From Pseudorhizobium xiangyangii (lineage in GTDB: Bacteria > Pseudomonadota > Alphaproteobacteria > Rhizobiales > Rhizobiaceae), in assembly GCF_020531965.1 (NCBI RefSeq), contig NZ_JAJAWH010000019.1:1-64000 (forward strand): a DNA stretch of 64,000 bases, written 5' to 3'. Positions 17,716 through 27,014 of the stretch are shown piece by piece; positions within the stretch are counted from its first letter, which is position 1; every line of letters starts with the position of its first letter. The notes under the pieces were generated by a model. That model was not told where the DNA came from and searched no databases. It worked only from the letters and a program-made list of their open reading frames with translations. A program made the translations under genes and the position numbers.

Positions 17716-17730
17716 TAAACCGATTATTAA
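17716..17730. promoter_or_regulatory. CtrA box between chpT and eipA
   Basis: TAAA-N7-TTAA (minus strand TTAA-N7-TTTA) lies 60 bp before the eipA start and 95 bp upstream of chpT. The same variant occurs upstream of ctrA at 15347. The site differs from the TTAA-N7-TTAA consensus at one position. Confidence 0.5.
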
Positions 17731-17789
17731 GACGATATAGCTCAATATCGAATCTGCACCCGTACGAATGAACAAGACGGACTTAAAAA

Positions 17790-18380
17790 ATGCGCTTGTA
17801 TGAGACCTCCCCCCTCGCCCGGTTTGCTGTGATGATGATTGCAGTTCTTGCGCTCGGGATCTCTGTCGAAGGACGACAGGCACAGGCGCAGAGCAACAGC
17901 CAGTACACCGCTCAGGAAATCGTCGATGCCGGCCACGGCTTCTTCGGTAACACGACCGGCGGCCTGGCCAAGGTCGTCGAGAAGGCATTCGAGCAGTACG
18001 GACTGCCCAATGGCTATATCCTCGGCCAGGAAGGATCGGGCGCGTTCATTGCGGGCCTGACCTACGGAGAGGGTGAGCTCTACACGAAGAATGCCGGCCA
18101 GCATCCGGCGTTCTGGCAAGGCCCTTCTCTTGGTATCGATTACGGCGGCCAGGGTTCCCGCGCCATGATGCTGGTATACGACCTGCCGTCGGTCGACAGC
18201 CTCTACGCCCGGTTCGGCGGCGTTTCCGGTTCCGCCTTCGTCGTTGCCGGCGTGGGCATGACAGTCATGCGCAATAACGACGTTGTCCTCGTGCCGATCC
18301 GCACCGGCGTCGGCGCCCGGCTCGGCATCAATGTCGGCTACCTCAAGCTCACGCGCTCCCCCACCTGGAACCCTTTCTGA
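17790..18380 (+). CDS. eipA: Envelope integrity protein EipA (DUF1134)
   Basis: A 196-residue periplasmic protein with an N-terminal signal segment (about residues 10-34, ending AQAQ) and a DUF1134 domain: GGLAKVVEKAFEQYGLPNGY, a Gly-rich middle (EGSGAFIAGLTYGEG) and GVGARLGINVGYLKLT. The Brucella member, EipA, maintains the cell envelope under stress, and its gene belongs to the CtrA-controlled set in several Alphaproteobacteria. The candidate CtrA box just upstream agrees with that. Function here is by family. Confidence 0.85.
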   Translation: MRLYETSPLARFAVMMIAVLALGISVEGRQAQAQSNSQYTAQEIVDAGHGFFGNTTGGLAKVVEKAFEQYGLPNGYILGQEGSGAFIAGLTYGEGELYTKNAGQHPAFWQGPSLGIDYGGQGSRAMMLVYDLPSVDSLYARFGGVSGSAFVVAGVGMTVMRNNDVVLVPIRTGVGARLGINVGYLKLTRSPTWNPF

Positions 18381-18534
18381 AAACGAACGGCATTCCCCCG
18401 CACTATCCGTGAGGGGACCCGCCCGATGACGAGCGGCGGACCTGCGCGCTCATCCACAGCTTGCAGCTGAACGGCCGTTATGCTTAAACGGCGCATAACC
18501 ATAATTTCCACCAAGCCGGCGAGATGGCCCTGTC

Positions 18535-19728
18535 GTGATCCAATTCGCTCTCCTTTTCGGCCTTGGTTTTCTCACCGCCGCCCTTCTCGCCATGCTGATC
18601 GCCCCTGCGGTGCATGGCCGGATCGTTCGCTATACCGAGAACCGCCTCAAGGCCACGCTGCCGATCAGCCCGCAGGAAGTGCGGGCGCAACGGGACATGG
18701 CGCGCGCCGTCTATGCGGCCGAAAACGCCAGGACGAAGCAGGAACTGGTACAAGAGCGCGACACGGCGCTTGCCACGAAGATTCGGTACGAGAAGCTTGG
18801 TGACGAGGCGCGTCGGCTACAGTCCGATAACCACGACCTCCAGATGCAGATCAACGACATGGATGTCGAGGCAGCGGATCTTCGCTCCCGGCTGCGTCAG
18901 GAAGACAGCTACGTCCAGCAACTGAAGGCTGCCGTCGATGCCGCCGAGGAAGCCGATGCCACGAAGGGTCTGCAGGTCGACGAGATGCAGCGCCGCGTCC
19001 TGAAGCTGACATCCGACGTCGATAATCTGCGCATTGATCTGTCAGGGCGTGACACCGAGATCGAGAACCTGAAGTTCCGCATCGCCTCGATGCGAGACGA
19101 GCGTGAAGCGACCCGCAACGATATCAAGCTGCAGACGACACGGGCAAAGGATGCCGAAGCCCGACTGGCGCAGGAAGAGCATCGCGCCCTGCGTCTGGAA
19201 GACAAGTTGGCAAGGGAAATCGCCACCCGTACGGACAAGGAAAACGCGCTTGAAAGGCGGCTGCAGGAAATCGACCGCCTGAAGGACAAGCTGAAGGCCG
19301 TGAACGCCGAAGCGAGGATGACCTCATTCCCGGCCAAGAAAAACGCCTCGCTCAGCGTGCTTGGCGACACGACGCAAGCTGCTGCGAGTGCTATCCCGCT
19401 GGAGGTATCGGAGATCGTGCCCGCCACAATCGCTGAAACCATTGCCGCCTCGCCCCCGCTCTCGGCTATCGCCGACGAGGTCCACAATCGGGCGACCGCG
19501 CTCACGGAACGGCTGAAAACCAAGACGGATCCTAACGATCAGTCCATCCGCGAGGAACTGGACTCGATAGCTGCGACCATGATCGCATTGACCGCAAAGG
19601 CCGAAGGGCCGGGTTCGCCCATCCATTCGATCCTTGCCGGGCAGAGCGAAACGCGCCCCGATAGTCGCGAAAGCCTTGCGGCGCGCGCCAAGGCTGCGAT
19701 TGCGGCGCCGAGAGAGCCGGCAAACTGA
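18535..19728 (+). CDS. Membrane-anchored coiled-coil protein of unknown function
   Basis: A 397-residue protein with one N-terminal membrane helix (FALLFGLGFLTAALLAMLIA, residues 4-23), a conserved juxtamembrane stretch (RLKATLPISPQEVRAQRDMA) and a long coiled coil from about residue 55 to 260. An Ala/Glu-rich, probably disordered tail follows. The GTG at 18535 is the only plausible start that keeps the membrane helix. Homologues are expected across Rhizobiales as 'hypothetical protein'; the architecture suggests an envelope-tethered scaffold. It stands alone, upstream of a convergent RNA methyltransferase gene. Confidence 0.7.
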   Translation: MIQFALLFGLGFLTAALLAMLIAPAVHGRIVRYTENRLKATLPISPQEVRAQRDMARAVYAAENARTKQELVQERDTALATKIRYEKLGDEARRLQSDNHDLQMQINDMDVEAADLRSRLRQEDSYVQQLKAAVDAAEEADATKGLQVDEMQRRVLKLTSDVDNLRIDLSGRDTEIENLKFRIASMRDEREATRNDIKLQTTRAKDAEARLAQEEHRALRLEDKLAREIATRTDKENALERRLQEIDRLKDKLKAVNAEARMTSFPAKKNASLSVLGDTTQAAASAIPLEVSEIVPATIAETIAASPPLSAIADEVHNRATALTERLKTKTDPNDQSIREELDSIAATMIALTAKAEGPGSPIHSILAGQSETRPDSRESLAARAKAAIAAPREPAN

Positions 19729-19740
19729 TCCGGAAACGCC

Positions 19741-20580
19741 CTAGAGGCGGCCCTGTGCCGAGGCAATCTGGTAAAGCGCAATCCCGGTGGCGGTCGCAGC
19801 ATTGAGGCTGTCCAGACCCGGCACCTGCGAAACACGGGCGCTTTTGAATTTCCGCAGGATTGCCGGCGGCAAACCATCCCCCTCAGTCCCGGTCGCCAGC
19901 GCCATGCGGGGTGCTGCCGTGATCGAACGGATTTCGGTCGTTCCGGACGGCGAAAGCGCCCACACCTCGTAGCCCCGACCCGTCAACGCCGCGAGGTTCT
20001 CCTCTATCGTTCCACCGCGCGTATAGGGCACTCTGAGCACCGCTCCGACCGAGACACGCAACGCCTTGCGGTAGAGCGGGTCGCAGCAGGTGTCGTCAAG
20101 CAGGACCGCATCCGCGCCAAAGGCCGCCGCATTCCTGAAGATCGAACCTATATTGTCATGATTGGAGATACCGCAGGCGACCAGCACGAGAGCGGTCTCA
20201 GGCAACGTGTCGAGCAATTGCGTCGCGTCGCGCCGTTGCGCGCGATGGCCGAGCGCCAAGACACCGCGATGCAGGTGAAAGCCGGCGATCGCGTCGAGGA
20301 CCGCCGCCTCTGCCACGTAGACCGGAACATCGTCCGGAAACGCGGCCAACTCTTCCGAAAGCCCTGCGACCCGGTTTTCCAGAAGCAGGATCTTCTCCGC
20401 GACGAAATCCCCTGCCCCGGCATGCGCCGCCGCCAGCATCCTCAGGACGACCGTACCCTCCGCGATGAAGCGGTTATCGCGCCCGGTCAGATCCCTCTCA
20501 CGGATGCTTTTGAATTCCACGATGCGTGGATCATCAGGATCGCTGATCCTGATGATCTCGCCGCGGCGTTCCGCTCCCAT
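19741..20580 (-). CDS. SpoU/TrmH-family RNA 2'-O-methyltransferase
   Basis: A 279-residue SPOUT methyltransferase that transfers a methyl group from SAM to ribose 2'-OH of tRNA or rRNA. It has an N-terminal RNA-binding part (FIAEGTVVLRMLAAA) and the knotted catalytic domain with its three motifs: NHDNIGSIFRNAAAFGADAV, LATGTEGDGLPP and VSQVPGLDSLNAATATGIAL. The ATG at 20580 overlaps the stop of the upstream DUF6476-type gene (TGATG). The frame extends further upstream but is not family-like. The exact target nucleotide cannot be read from sequence. Confidence 0.88.
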   Translation of the reverse strand: MGAERRGEIIRISDPDDPRIVEFKSIRERDLTGRDNRFIAEGTVVLRMLAAAHAGAGDFVAEKILLLENRVAGLSEELAAFPDDVPVYVAEAAVLDAIAGFHLHRGVLALGHRAQRRDATQLLDTLPETALVLVACGISNHDNIGSIFRNAAAFGADAVLLDDTCCDPLYRKALRVSVGAVLRVPYTRGGTIEENLAALTGRGYEVWALSPSGTTEIRSITAAPRMALATGTEGDGLPPAILRKFKSARVSQVPGLDSLNAATATGIALYQIASAQGRL

Positions 20581-20960
20581 CAGGGTGCGGTGCCCACCGC
20601 GACGTCCGCAACGATTCGTCCGACGGACAGATCGTAGACCAGAGCCTTCTGCTGGCCGTCGATAGCGCCGAAAAAGAGCATCTGCGATCCGGACAGGGAC
20701 ACCGAACGAACGTCGAACCCGGCGGGAAGCGAAACGGCAGCATTTATGGGCTGGTCCGACGGTACGGCGGGGCTGCCGGTGGCCACGGGGGCCGTATCCG
20801 GCTTTTGCGCGACCTTGTAGACAACCGCTGCAAGGACCGCCATAAAGCACACGAATAAAATGCCGCCCGAAACGAGTTGCAGCAGCACCATCTTCCGGCG
20901 GATCCTTTCCATTACCGGATCAAGCGGTTCTTCCTGTTCCACGGGATCAGGATTTGCCAT
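20580..20960 (-). CDS. Small single-span membrane protein (DUF6476-like)
   Basis: A 126-residue protein: an acidic N-terminus, a basic patch and one membrane helix (residues about 27-49: LVSGGILFVCFMAVLAAVVY), then a short periplasmic domain with beta-type repeats (GFDVRSVSLSGSQMLFFGA). It resembles DUF6476 proteins, which in other Alphaproteobacteria also lie beside RluA-type genes. Its stop overlaps the start of the methyltransferase gene, so the two are translationally coupled. It diverges from the pseudouridine synthase gene with only 33 bp between starts. The function is unknown. Confidence 0.65.
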   Translation of the reverse strand: MANPDPVEQEEPLDPVMERIRRKMVLLQLVSGGILFVCFMAVLAAVVYKVAQKPDTAPVATGSPAVPSDQPINAAVSLPAGFDVRSVSLSGSQMLFFGAIDGQQKALVYDLSVGRIVADVAVGTAP

Positions 20961-20993
20961 GCTGAATGTCCTTGCTGCTATCGGGTTACATGA

Positions 20994-22016
20994 ATGAACG
21001 ATCCCTTTAAACAAGCTGACGCTCCAAGGAAAGTGCTGGTCGCCGATGATGATGCCGAAGGTCGCCTGGATGCATGGCTGACCTCCGTCCTCGCCGGTGA
21101 ATTTTCCCGAAGCCGCATCAAGGCGCTGATCGAGCAAGGTGCAGTCCTGCACAGGGGTGCGATCTGCACCGAACCCAAGAAGAAGGTCGCGCCGGGAGAC
21201 CGCGTCGAGATCGTCCTGCCGGAACCGGAAGATCCCGTGCCCAAGGGCGAGGACATTCCCCTTGAGGTCCTCTACGAAGATGCCGACGTTATCGTGATTG
21301 CCAAACAGGCCGGCCTGGTCGTCCATCCGGGCGCCGGCAACTGGACCGGCACGCTGGTCAATGCGCTGATCCACCACTGCGGGGACAGCCTGTCAGGTAT
21401 CGGCGGCGTGCGCCGCCCCGGCATCGTACACAGGCTGGACAAGGACACGAGCGGTGTTCTCGTGGCCGCCAAGAACGACATCGCCCATCGGCATCTGGCC
21501 GCGCAGTTCGCAGATCACGGGCGCACAGGTCCTCTGGAGCGCGCCTACCAGGCAGTCGTCTGGGGTCGGCCGAAGCAGCTGCGTGGAACGATCGACGCGC
21601 CTCTGGGCCGTGCCGGAGATCGCACCAAGCGGGCGGTGAAGCGCGCAGACAGCGACGATGCGCGCGAGGCGGTGACGCATTACGAAGTCATCGAGCGCTT
21701 CCATGAAAAGCCCGACGCGACCGCCATGGCAGCGCTCGTGGAGTGCCAGCTGGAGACCGGACGGACGCATCAGATTCGCGTCCACATGGCGCATATCGGA
21801 AGCCCCCTGGTCGGCGACCCTGACTACAGCGCCGGTTTCCGGACCAAGGTGAACCTGTTGCCCGAACCGGCAAAGACGGTCGTGAAGGCCTTCCACCGGC
21901 AGGCGCTGCATGCCTTCCTCCTGGCTTTCGAGCATCCTCGGACCGGCGAAGTCATGGAATTCAAGGCGCCTATTCCTGACGATCTGCAGGAACTCATAGA
22001 CGCCTTGCGGGTTTAG
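20994..22016 (+). CDS. rluD: RluA/RluD-family pseudouridine synthase
   Basis: A 340-residue enzyme that isomerises uridine to pseudouridine, probably in 23S rRNA. An S4 RNA-binding domain (LDAWLTSVLAGEFSRSRIK, about residues 25-80) precedes the catalytic domain, whose active-site Asp lies in the signature GIVHRLDKDTSGVLVAAK. LETGRTHQIRVHMAHIG completes the family pattern. The length agrees with RluD. It diverges from the DUF6476-like gene. Confidence 0.9.
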   Translation: MNDPFKQADAPRKVLVADDDAEGRLDAWLTSVLAGEFSRSRIKALIEQGAVLHRGAICTEPKKKVAPGDRVEIVLPEPEDPVPKGEDIPLEVLYEDADVIVIAKQAGLVVHPGAGNWTGTLVNALIHHCGDSLSGIGGVRRPGIVHRLDKDTSGVLVAAKNDIAHRHLAAQFADHGRTGPLERAYQAVVWGRPKQLRGTIDAPLGRAGDRTKRAVKRADSDDAREAVTHYEVIERFHEKPDATAMAALVECQLETGRTHQIRVHMAHIGSPLVGDPDYSAGFRTKVNLLPEPAKTVVKAFHRQALHAFLLAFEHPRTGEVMEFKAPIPDDLQELIDALRV

Positions 22017-22041
22017 TCACTGCAATACCGACCTGTCGATA

Positions 22042-22094
22042 CATTACGAAAACGTAATGGAATAACATTCAAGTGAACGCCGCGTTCACTTGAA
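22042..22094. promoter_or_regulatory. Two palindromes between rluD and rpoH
   Basis: CATTACG-AAAA-CGTAATG (22042-22059) and TTCAAGTGAAC-GCCGC-GTTCACTTGAA (22068-22094) are both perfect inverted repeats. Neither is followed by a U-tract. They lie 26-78 bp past the rluD stop and 133-185 bp before rpoH, so they may be operators for rpoH, or the longer one may end the rluD mRNA. Confidence 0.45.
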
Positions 22095-22226
22095 TCACTG
22101 TTCTGCCCCACTTATTTGGTACGTGGGTCGGTGCGGGGTCGAAGATGACCCGCGCCGTTTGGCTTGCCTCAGCGCCTGTCGCTCGAAAGAGGGAGCCGGG
22201 AGAAATCGATCAGAAGGGGGTGCTTT

Positions 22227-23129
22227 ATGGCCCGCAACACACTACCATCCATTACAGCCGGCGAAGCTGGCCTCAACCGTTATCTCGACGAAATCCGCAA
22301 GTTTCCGATGCTGGAGCCGCAGCAGGAATACATGCTTGCGAAGCGTTATGCGGAACATGGTGATCGCGACGCCGCCCACAAGCTGGTGACGAGCCATCTG
22401 CGTCTCGTGGCGAAGATCGCCATGGGTTATCGCGGCTATGGCCTGCCGATCGGCGAAGTCGTCTCGGAAGGCAATGTCGGCCTCATGCAGGCAGTCAAGA
22501 AGTTCGACGCGGAACGCGGCTTCCGCCTGGCGACCTATGCCATGTGGTGGATCAAGGCCTCCATCCAGGAGTACATCCTGCGATCCTGGTCGCTGGTGAA
22601 GATGGGCACGACCGCCAACCAGAAGCGGCTGTTCTTCAACCTGCGCCGGCTCAAGGGTAAGATCCAGGCCATCGAGGAAGGCGATCTGAAGCCCCATCAG
22701 GTCACGGAAATCGCCACCAAGCTGAAGGTCTCCGAGGAAGAAGTGGTGTCGATGAACCGCCGCCTTTCCGGCGACGCTTCGCTGAATGCTCCGATCCGCG
22801 CGGCGGAAGGCGAAGCCGGCCAATGGCAGGACTGGCTTGTCGATGAAAACGACAGCCAGGAAGACGTGCTGATCGAGCAGGACGAACTGGACACGCGCCG
22901 GCGGATGCTGGCGAAGGCCATGGGCGTGCTGAACGATCGCGAGCGACGCATTTTCCAGGCTCGCCGCCTGGCAGAGGATCCGATCACGCTGGAGGAACTC
23001 TCGTCCGAGTTCGACATCAGCCGTGAGCGTGTCCGCCAGATCGAAGTTCGCGCCTTCGAGAAGGTTCAGGACGCCGTCCAGAAGGAAGCTCTTGCCCAGG
23101 CGCAGGCCCTTCGGGTCGTCGACGCCTGA
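22227..23129 (+). CDS. rpoH: RNA polymerase heat-shock sigma factor RpoH
   Basis: A 300-residue sigma-32 factor. Region 2 carries SHLRLVAKIAMGYRGYGLPI and the -10 recognition stretch FRLATYAMWWIKASIQEYIL. The RpoH box (QKRLFFNLRRLK) distinguishes it from RpoD. Region 4 ends with EFDISRERVRQIEVRAFEKV, the -35 helix-turn-helix. The ATG at 22227 is preceded by AGAAGGGGG. Rhizobia usually have two rpoH genes; this full-length, canonical copy looks like the heat-shock one (rpoH1), which is inference. A strong terminator follows. Confidence 0.95.
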   Translation: MARNTLPSITAGEAGLNRYLDEIRKFPMLEPQQEYMLAKRYAEHGDRDAAHKLVTSHLRLVAKIAMGYRGYGLPIGEVVSEGNVGLMQAVKKFDAERGFRLATYAMWWIKASIQEYILRSWSLVKMGTTANQKRLFFNLRRLKGKIQAIEEGDLKPHQVTEIATKLKVSEEEVVSMNRRLSGDASLNAPIRAAEGEAGQWQDWLVDENDSQEDVLIEQDELDTRRRMLAKAMGVLNDRERRIFQARRLAEDPITLEELSSEFDISRERVRQIEVRAFEKVQDAVQKEALAQAQALRVVDA

Positions 23130-23150
23130 CAAGACGAGAAGTACTTAAAG

Positions 23151-23184
23151 AAAAAGGCCGGCGGAACATTCCGCCGGCCTTTTT
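23151..23184. terminator. Strong terminator after rpoH
   Basis: A perfect 14-bp stem (AAAAAGGCCGGCGG, 23151-23164, with CCGCCGGCCTTTTT, 23171-23184), the loop AACATT and a run of T. It is symmetrical and also ends the convergent gene at 23205. Confidence 0.92.
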
Positions 23185-23204
23185 TTGTTGCCCATGGGCG
23201 TTTG

Positions 23205-25478
23205 TTACTGCCCCGTCGGAGCAGGCGCGGAACCGCTGTTCAGGGCGGTCCATTCCTGGATTGCCTCGTTGAACGCCTGCGTTCCGGCTTCGCCCTTCTG
23301 CATTGTCAGCAGCGCGCGGCGCCCGTTGCGATAGGCCAACGGAATGTCCATCCAGTTGCGTGACCGCAGGAGCTCCAGATTGGTGGCCCGCGCATCCGGG
23401 AAGTCGTTGAGAGCGATCATGTGGAAATCGTCGGTGATCTTCGCCGGCACGGCGATCAATGCATCGCCGCGATCCTGCTCGGTCTGCTTCATCGCAATCC
23501 GCTGCACACTGTCGATGGTACCGCCCTCGAAGCCCTCAGGAACAGCGAACACGATCTCCACCAGATGGCTGGCTGGAAGCGAGGCGTCCGTATTCCTCTT
23601 GAAGGTCAGGAGTGCTGTCAGGCCTCTGCCCGGCACGTTGAGCCGTCCCTGCACAACCGGTTCCTGCACACCATTCTCACCCGGCTCCCGCAGCAGCGAC
23701 CACGATACGGCGCCTTCGATTGCGGTTGGCGCAGTCTGGCCCAGCCGCTCCTCATAGAGGAACATCTTCTCGCCGGAGAGCGCCGCCGCGTCGTCCGGGG
23801 TGGCCGAAGGCTCGGCAGGAGCCTGTTCCGCAGCACCAGCTTCGGCTTCGGCAGCTCCCGCGTCGCCCGGCGTGGCCGGAGGCGCGTTGAGCTGTGCTAC
23901 CGACTGACCTTCGCCCGTGGCGCCGGTCGGGCCTGGGCCGTCGTCGACCTCGGTACCGTCGGCAAGAAGTCGCTGCGTGAATTTCGCATCGGCAGCAACG
24001 CCGTCGTCCGTCGGAGGGGTCGCCGGCTGGCCGGGCGCGGTTTCGGCTGCCGGGGGTGTCTGCTGTGCGATAGCCGGCGGCTCGGCGTCCGCCGCCCCGC
24101 TTCCGGCTGCCCCGTTTCCGGCCGCAGGTGCGGTCACGGGTGCAACCGGCTCTGAGCCACCACCCAGATCGGTCAATGAATCCCTGTTGATCCACAGCGC
24201 ATAACCGCCACCAGCGATGATCAGCAGCCCGATTAACGCCAGCACAGGCCCCGCGTAATTGCGCTTCTTCGGCGCTACGCGATAGGCTCGCGGCGGCGGC
24301 GACAGCATTTCCCCGTCGCTATCCGCCCCGCCCGCTGGCGCATCGCCGGCAGGAAGCGCATCCTGATTGTAGCCAATGAGTTCCTCGAGGTCGCTCCAGG
24401 GATCGTTTTCCTTGGAAGCGGGCTTGGCTTGCGAGGCTCCACCCGTTGCATCCGCACGATAGTCCGTCGATGGCGCGAGATCAGGGAGTTCCGTTACGGC
24501 GGGCATGCGCACCGAATCTGCGGACACATGTGTCTGCTCGTCGAAATGCGCCTCCACAGGCTCCGACGGAGATTGCGGGTAAGGGATCTCTACCGTTTCG
24601 CCCTGCGGACTGCCAAGATCGGGCACGTCCCGCCAGGCCGTGTCTGCGCCCTTCGGTGCCTGCTCCTCCGGAGGCCAGCTCCAGTCTTCGGTCGGAGCCG
24701 CAGCCTGCTCCTCGGGATGCCACGACTGGACCCCGTCGCCATGCGAAACCGGCTGTCCCTGCACGGCACCATGGTCAGGCACGTCGTCGCGATGCTCGAC
24801 CGCACCGGCCGCATCCGCATAGTGGGAAACGTCCTGTGACGGCTGATACGTTTCCGATTCGGGCCAGACGGCAATACGATCGGAAGCTATCGCGTCTGTC
24901 TGCAGCGGTTCGTCCTGCTCCACCTGTGCGGCAACCTCGTCGTGATAACGAGGCTCCTCCGAGGGCTGATGCTCGGGCGTCACCCAGGTCTCTTCAGCAG
25001 CACCGACCGGCTGATCGTAATGCTCGTCATGCGCAGAATAAGCCGGCTCAGGCTGCTGCTCGACGCCATGCTCGTAGGAACGGGCATCTTCAGACGGCCC
25101 AGGCTCGCCGTAGCCATGATCGGCGTCCGGCTGACTGGGCTCGACCTCGTCCTGCCGCCATTCACCGGCAGCCGCTGCCGGCTGCTCGGGCTCATGCGCC
25201 GGTTGCTGTTCGACGATATCCGGCACGGCGGCAACGGGCGCCGCCAGCTGCTCCTCCGCCGGCAGGGCTTCCGCATGCTCCACCTCGACGGATTCAATCG
25301 CCGCTTCGAGCTTGTCCATCTGACGACGGATAAGGTCTTCCGTGGGCGTCGGCTTCATGTTCTCGAGCTGGCGCCGAACTGCGCCGCGCGCCTTGTCGTA
25401 AACCTTCGCGCGCATGTCCGGCGTGTTCTTCGCCAGACCGTCTACGGCGCGGCGGATAACCGCAACAAAATCTGCCAT
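23205..25478 (-). CDS. Large low-complexity single-span membrane protein
   Basis: A 757-residue protein. The N-terminal ~70 residues form a conserved helical domain (FVAVIRRAVDGLAKNTPDM). Then come about 300 residues rich in Glu, Gln, Pro and Ala (likely disordered), one membrane helix near residues 400-420 (AGPVLALIGLLIIAGGGYAL), another Pro/Ala-rich linker, and a conserved C-terminal domain (SWSLLREPGENGVQEPVVQG, MIALNDFPDARATNLELLRS). The start at 25478 has GAGAAAG upstream. It is a Rhizobiales family without known function; the layout (disordered cytoplasmic arm, periplasmic folded domain) suggests a signalling or envelope role. It lies next to purA but is separated by 61 bp. Confidence 0.7.
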   Translation of the reverse strand: MADFVAVIRRAVDGLAKNTPDMRAKVYDKARGAVRRQLENMKPTPTEDLIRRQMDKLEAAIESVEVEHAEALPAEEQLAAPVAAVPDIVEQQPAHEPEQPAAAAGEWRQDEVEPSQPDADHGYGEPGPSEDARSYEHGVEQQPEPAYSAHDEHYDQPVGAAEETWVTPEHQPSEEPRYHDEVAAQVEQDEPLQTDAIASDRIAVWPESETYQPSQDVSHYADAAGAVEHRDDVPDHGAVQGQPVSHGDGVQSWHPEEQAAAPTEDWSWPPEEQAPKGADTAWRDVPDLGSPQGETVEIPYPQSPSEPVEAHFDEQTHVSADSVRMPAVTELPDLAPSTDYRADATGGASQAKPASKENDPWSDLEELIGYNQDALPAGDAPAGGADSDGEMLSPPPRAYRVAPKKRNYAGPVLALIGLLIIAGGGYALWINRDSLTDLGGGSEPVAPVTAPAAGNGAAGSGAADAEPPAIAQQTPPAAETAPGQPATPPTDDGVAADAKFTQRLLADGTEVDDGPGPTGATGEGQSVAQLNAPPATPGDAGAAEAEAGAAEQAPAEPSATPDDAAALSGEKMFLYEERLGQTAPTAIEGAVSWSLLREPGENGVQEPVVQGRLNVPGRGLTALLTFKRNTDASLPASHLVEIVFAVPEGFEGGTIDSVQRIAMKQTEQDRGDALIAVPAKITDDFHMIALNDFPDARATNLELLRSRNWMDIPLAYRNGRRALLTMQKGEAGTQAFNEAIQEWTALNSGSAPAPTGQ

Positions 25479-25539
25479 CAGCACTTTCTCATGGTCACCG
25501 GTCGATTAACCGGCTGGTAACGATAACGAGCTTGGAACT

Positions 25540-26838
25540 TTAATCCTCAAACGGATCGGTCACAAGTATGGTGTCGTCCCGCTCCGGGCTGGTGGAAAGT
25601 AGGGCGACAGGCGCGCCGATCAACTCCTCAACCTGACGAACGTACTTGATCGCCTGGGCCGGAAGATCTGCCCACTTGCGCGCGCCGACTGTCGATTCCT
25701 TCCAGCCTTCGAGCGTAATGTAGATCGGCTCGACCCGAGCCTGCGCCCCCTGGCTTGCCGGCAGATGATCGATTTCCTGGCCGTCCAGCTTGTAGCCAAC
25801 GCAGATCTTCAGCTCTTCGAGGCCGTCGAGGACGTCGAGCTTGGTCAGCGCGATACCGGTAATTCCGTTCGTCGCAACCGACTGGCGCACCAGTGCGGCG
25901 TCGAACCAGCCGCAACGACGCTTGCGGCCCGTGACGGTGCCGAACTCATGTCCCTTTTCGCCCAGGAACTGGCCAATCTCGTCGTGCAGTTCCGTCGGGA
26001 ACGGGCCTTCGCCGACGCGGGTCGTGTATGCCTTGGTGATGCCGAGAATGTAACCCAGCGCGCCCGGACCCATGCCGGAACCGGCAGCAGCCTGGCCGGC
26101 AACGGTGTTGGACGAGGTCACATAGGGATATGTACCGTGGTCGATGTCGAGCAGCGAGCCCTGCGCACCTTCGAACAGGATGCGTGCACCGGCGCGGCGC
26201 TTCTTGTCGAGCAGCAGCCATACGGTTTCGCTGAACGGCAGAATGCGCTCGGCAACCGATGTCAGCTCTTCCATGATTGTTTCGTGCGATACTTCGGCAG
26301 CACCGAAACCGCGCCGCAGCGCATTGTGATGCGTCAGGATACGATCGACCTTGGCCGAAAGGGCTTCTGTGTCGGCCAGATCCATGACCCGGATCGCGCG
26401 ACGGCCGACCTTGTCTTCGTATGCCGGGCCGATGCCGCGACGGGTTGTGCCGATCTTCGTGCCGCTGTTGGTAGCAGCATCTTCGCGCATACCGTCGAGC
26501 TCACGGTGCAGCGACAGGATCAGCGTCGCGTTGTCGGCGACACGGAGGTTTTCAGGCGTCACCTTGACGCCCTGAACTTCCAGACGCCCGATTTCGGCGA
26601 TCAGCGCATGCGGATCGACCACGACACCGTTGCCGATAACGGCAAGCTTGCCAGGACGCACAACACCGGAAGGCAGCAAGGAGAGCTTGTAGCTGACGCC
26701 GTCGATAACGAGCGTATGGCCCGCATTATGGCCACCCTGATAGCGCACGACGACGTCGGCACGCTCCGAAAGCCAATCAACGATCTTGCCCTTGCCCTCG
26801 TCGCCCCATTGGGAACCGACCACCACGACGTTCGTCAT
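25540..26838 (-). CDS. purA: Adenylosuccinate synthetase
   Basis: A 432-residue enzyme that joins aspartate to IMP with GTP, the first step from IMP to AMP. The N-terminus [19 protein letters not shown] carries the GDEGKGK loop with the catalytic Asp; GGHNAGHT holds the catalytic His. Further motifs are [33 protein letters not shown] and [10 protein letters not shown]. The length is standard. The start at 26838 fits all family members, although the frame is open 18 codons upstream. Confidence 0.97.
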   Translation of the reverse strand: MTNVVVVGSQWGDEGKGKIVDWLSERADVVVRYQGGHNAGHTLVIDGVSYKLSLLPSGVVRPGKLAVIGNGVVVDPHALIAEIGRLEVQGVKVTPENLRVADNATLILSLHRELDGMREDAATNSGTKIGTTRRGIGPAYEDKVGRRAIRVMDLADTEALSAKVDRILTHHNALRRGFGAAEVSHETIMEELTSVAERILPFSETVWLLLDKKRRAGARILFEGAQGSLLDIDHGTYPYVTSSNTVAGQAAAGSGMGPGALGYILGITKAYTTRVGEGPFPTELHDEIGQFLGEKGHEFGTVTGRKRRCGWFDAALVRQSVATNGITGIALTKLDVLDGLEELKICVGYKLDGQEIDHLPASQGAQARVEPIYITLEGWKESTVGARKWADLPAQAIKYVRQVEELIGAPVALLSTSPERDDTILVTDPFED

Positions 26839-26962
26839 ACTTTTGCTTTCCTGCTTTCGCGCAAGCTTCTGCGCCAACTCAAACCGGCGCATCTATAAAG
26901 TGTTGATGCGAGGAATGCGATCTGTTTGTGGCCGAAAAAACGGTTTTTACGTGACAAATACA

Positions 26963-26991
26963 GGACCGGCAGTCTATCAGCGGGCCGGTCC
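26963..26991. other. Inverted repeat in the purA / DMT gene gap
   Basis: GGACCGGC (26963-26970) and GCCGGTCC (26984-26991) form a perfect 8-bp repeat around a 13-bp centre, 24 bp before the DMT gene. No U-tract follows, so a role as operator or 5'-leader hairpin is possible. Confidence 0.3.
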
Positions 26992-27014
26992 GGCAGGCTG
27001 ACGCCTGTTCTCCC

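Noticed and set aside
25765-26898. A 377-codon frame opposite purA
   Set aside because: purA is a canonical enzyme; the opposing frame is its shadow.
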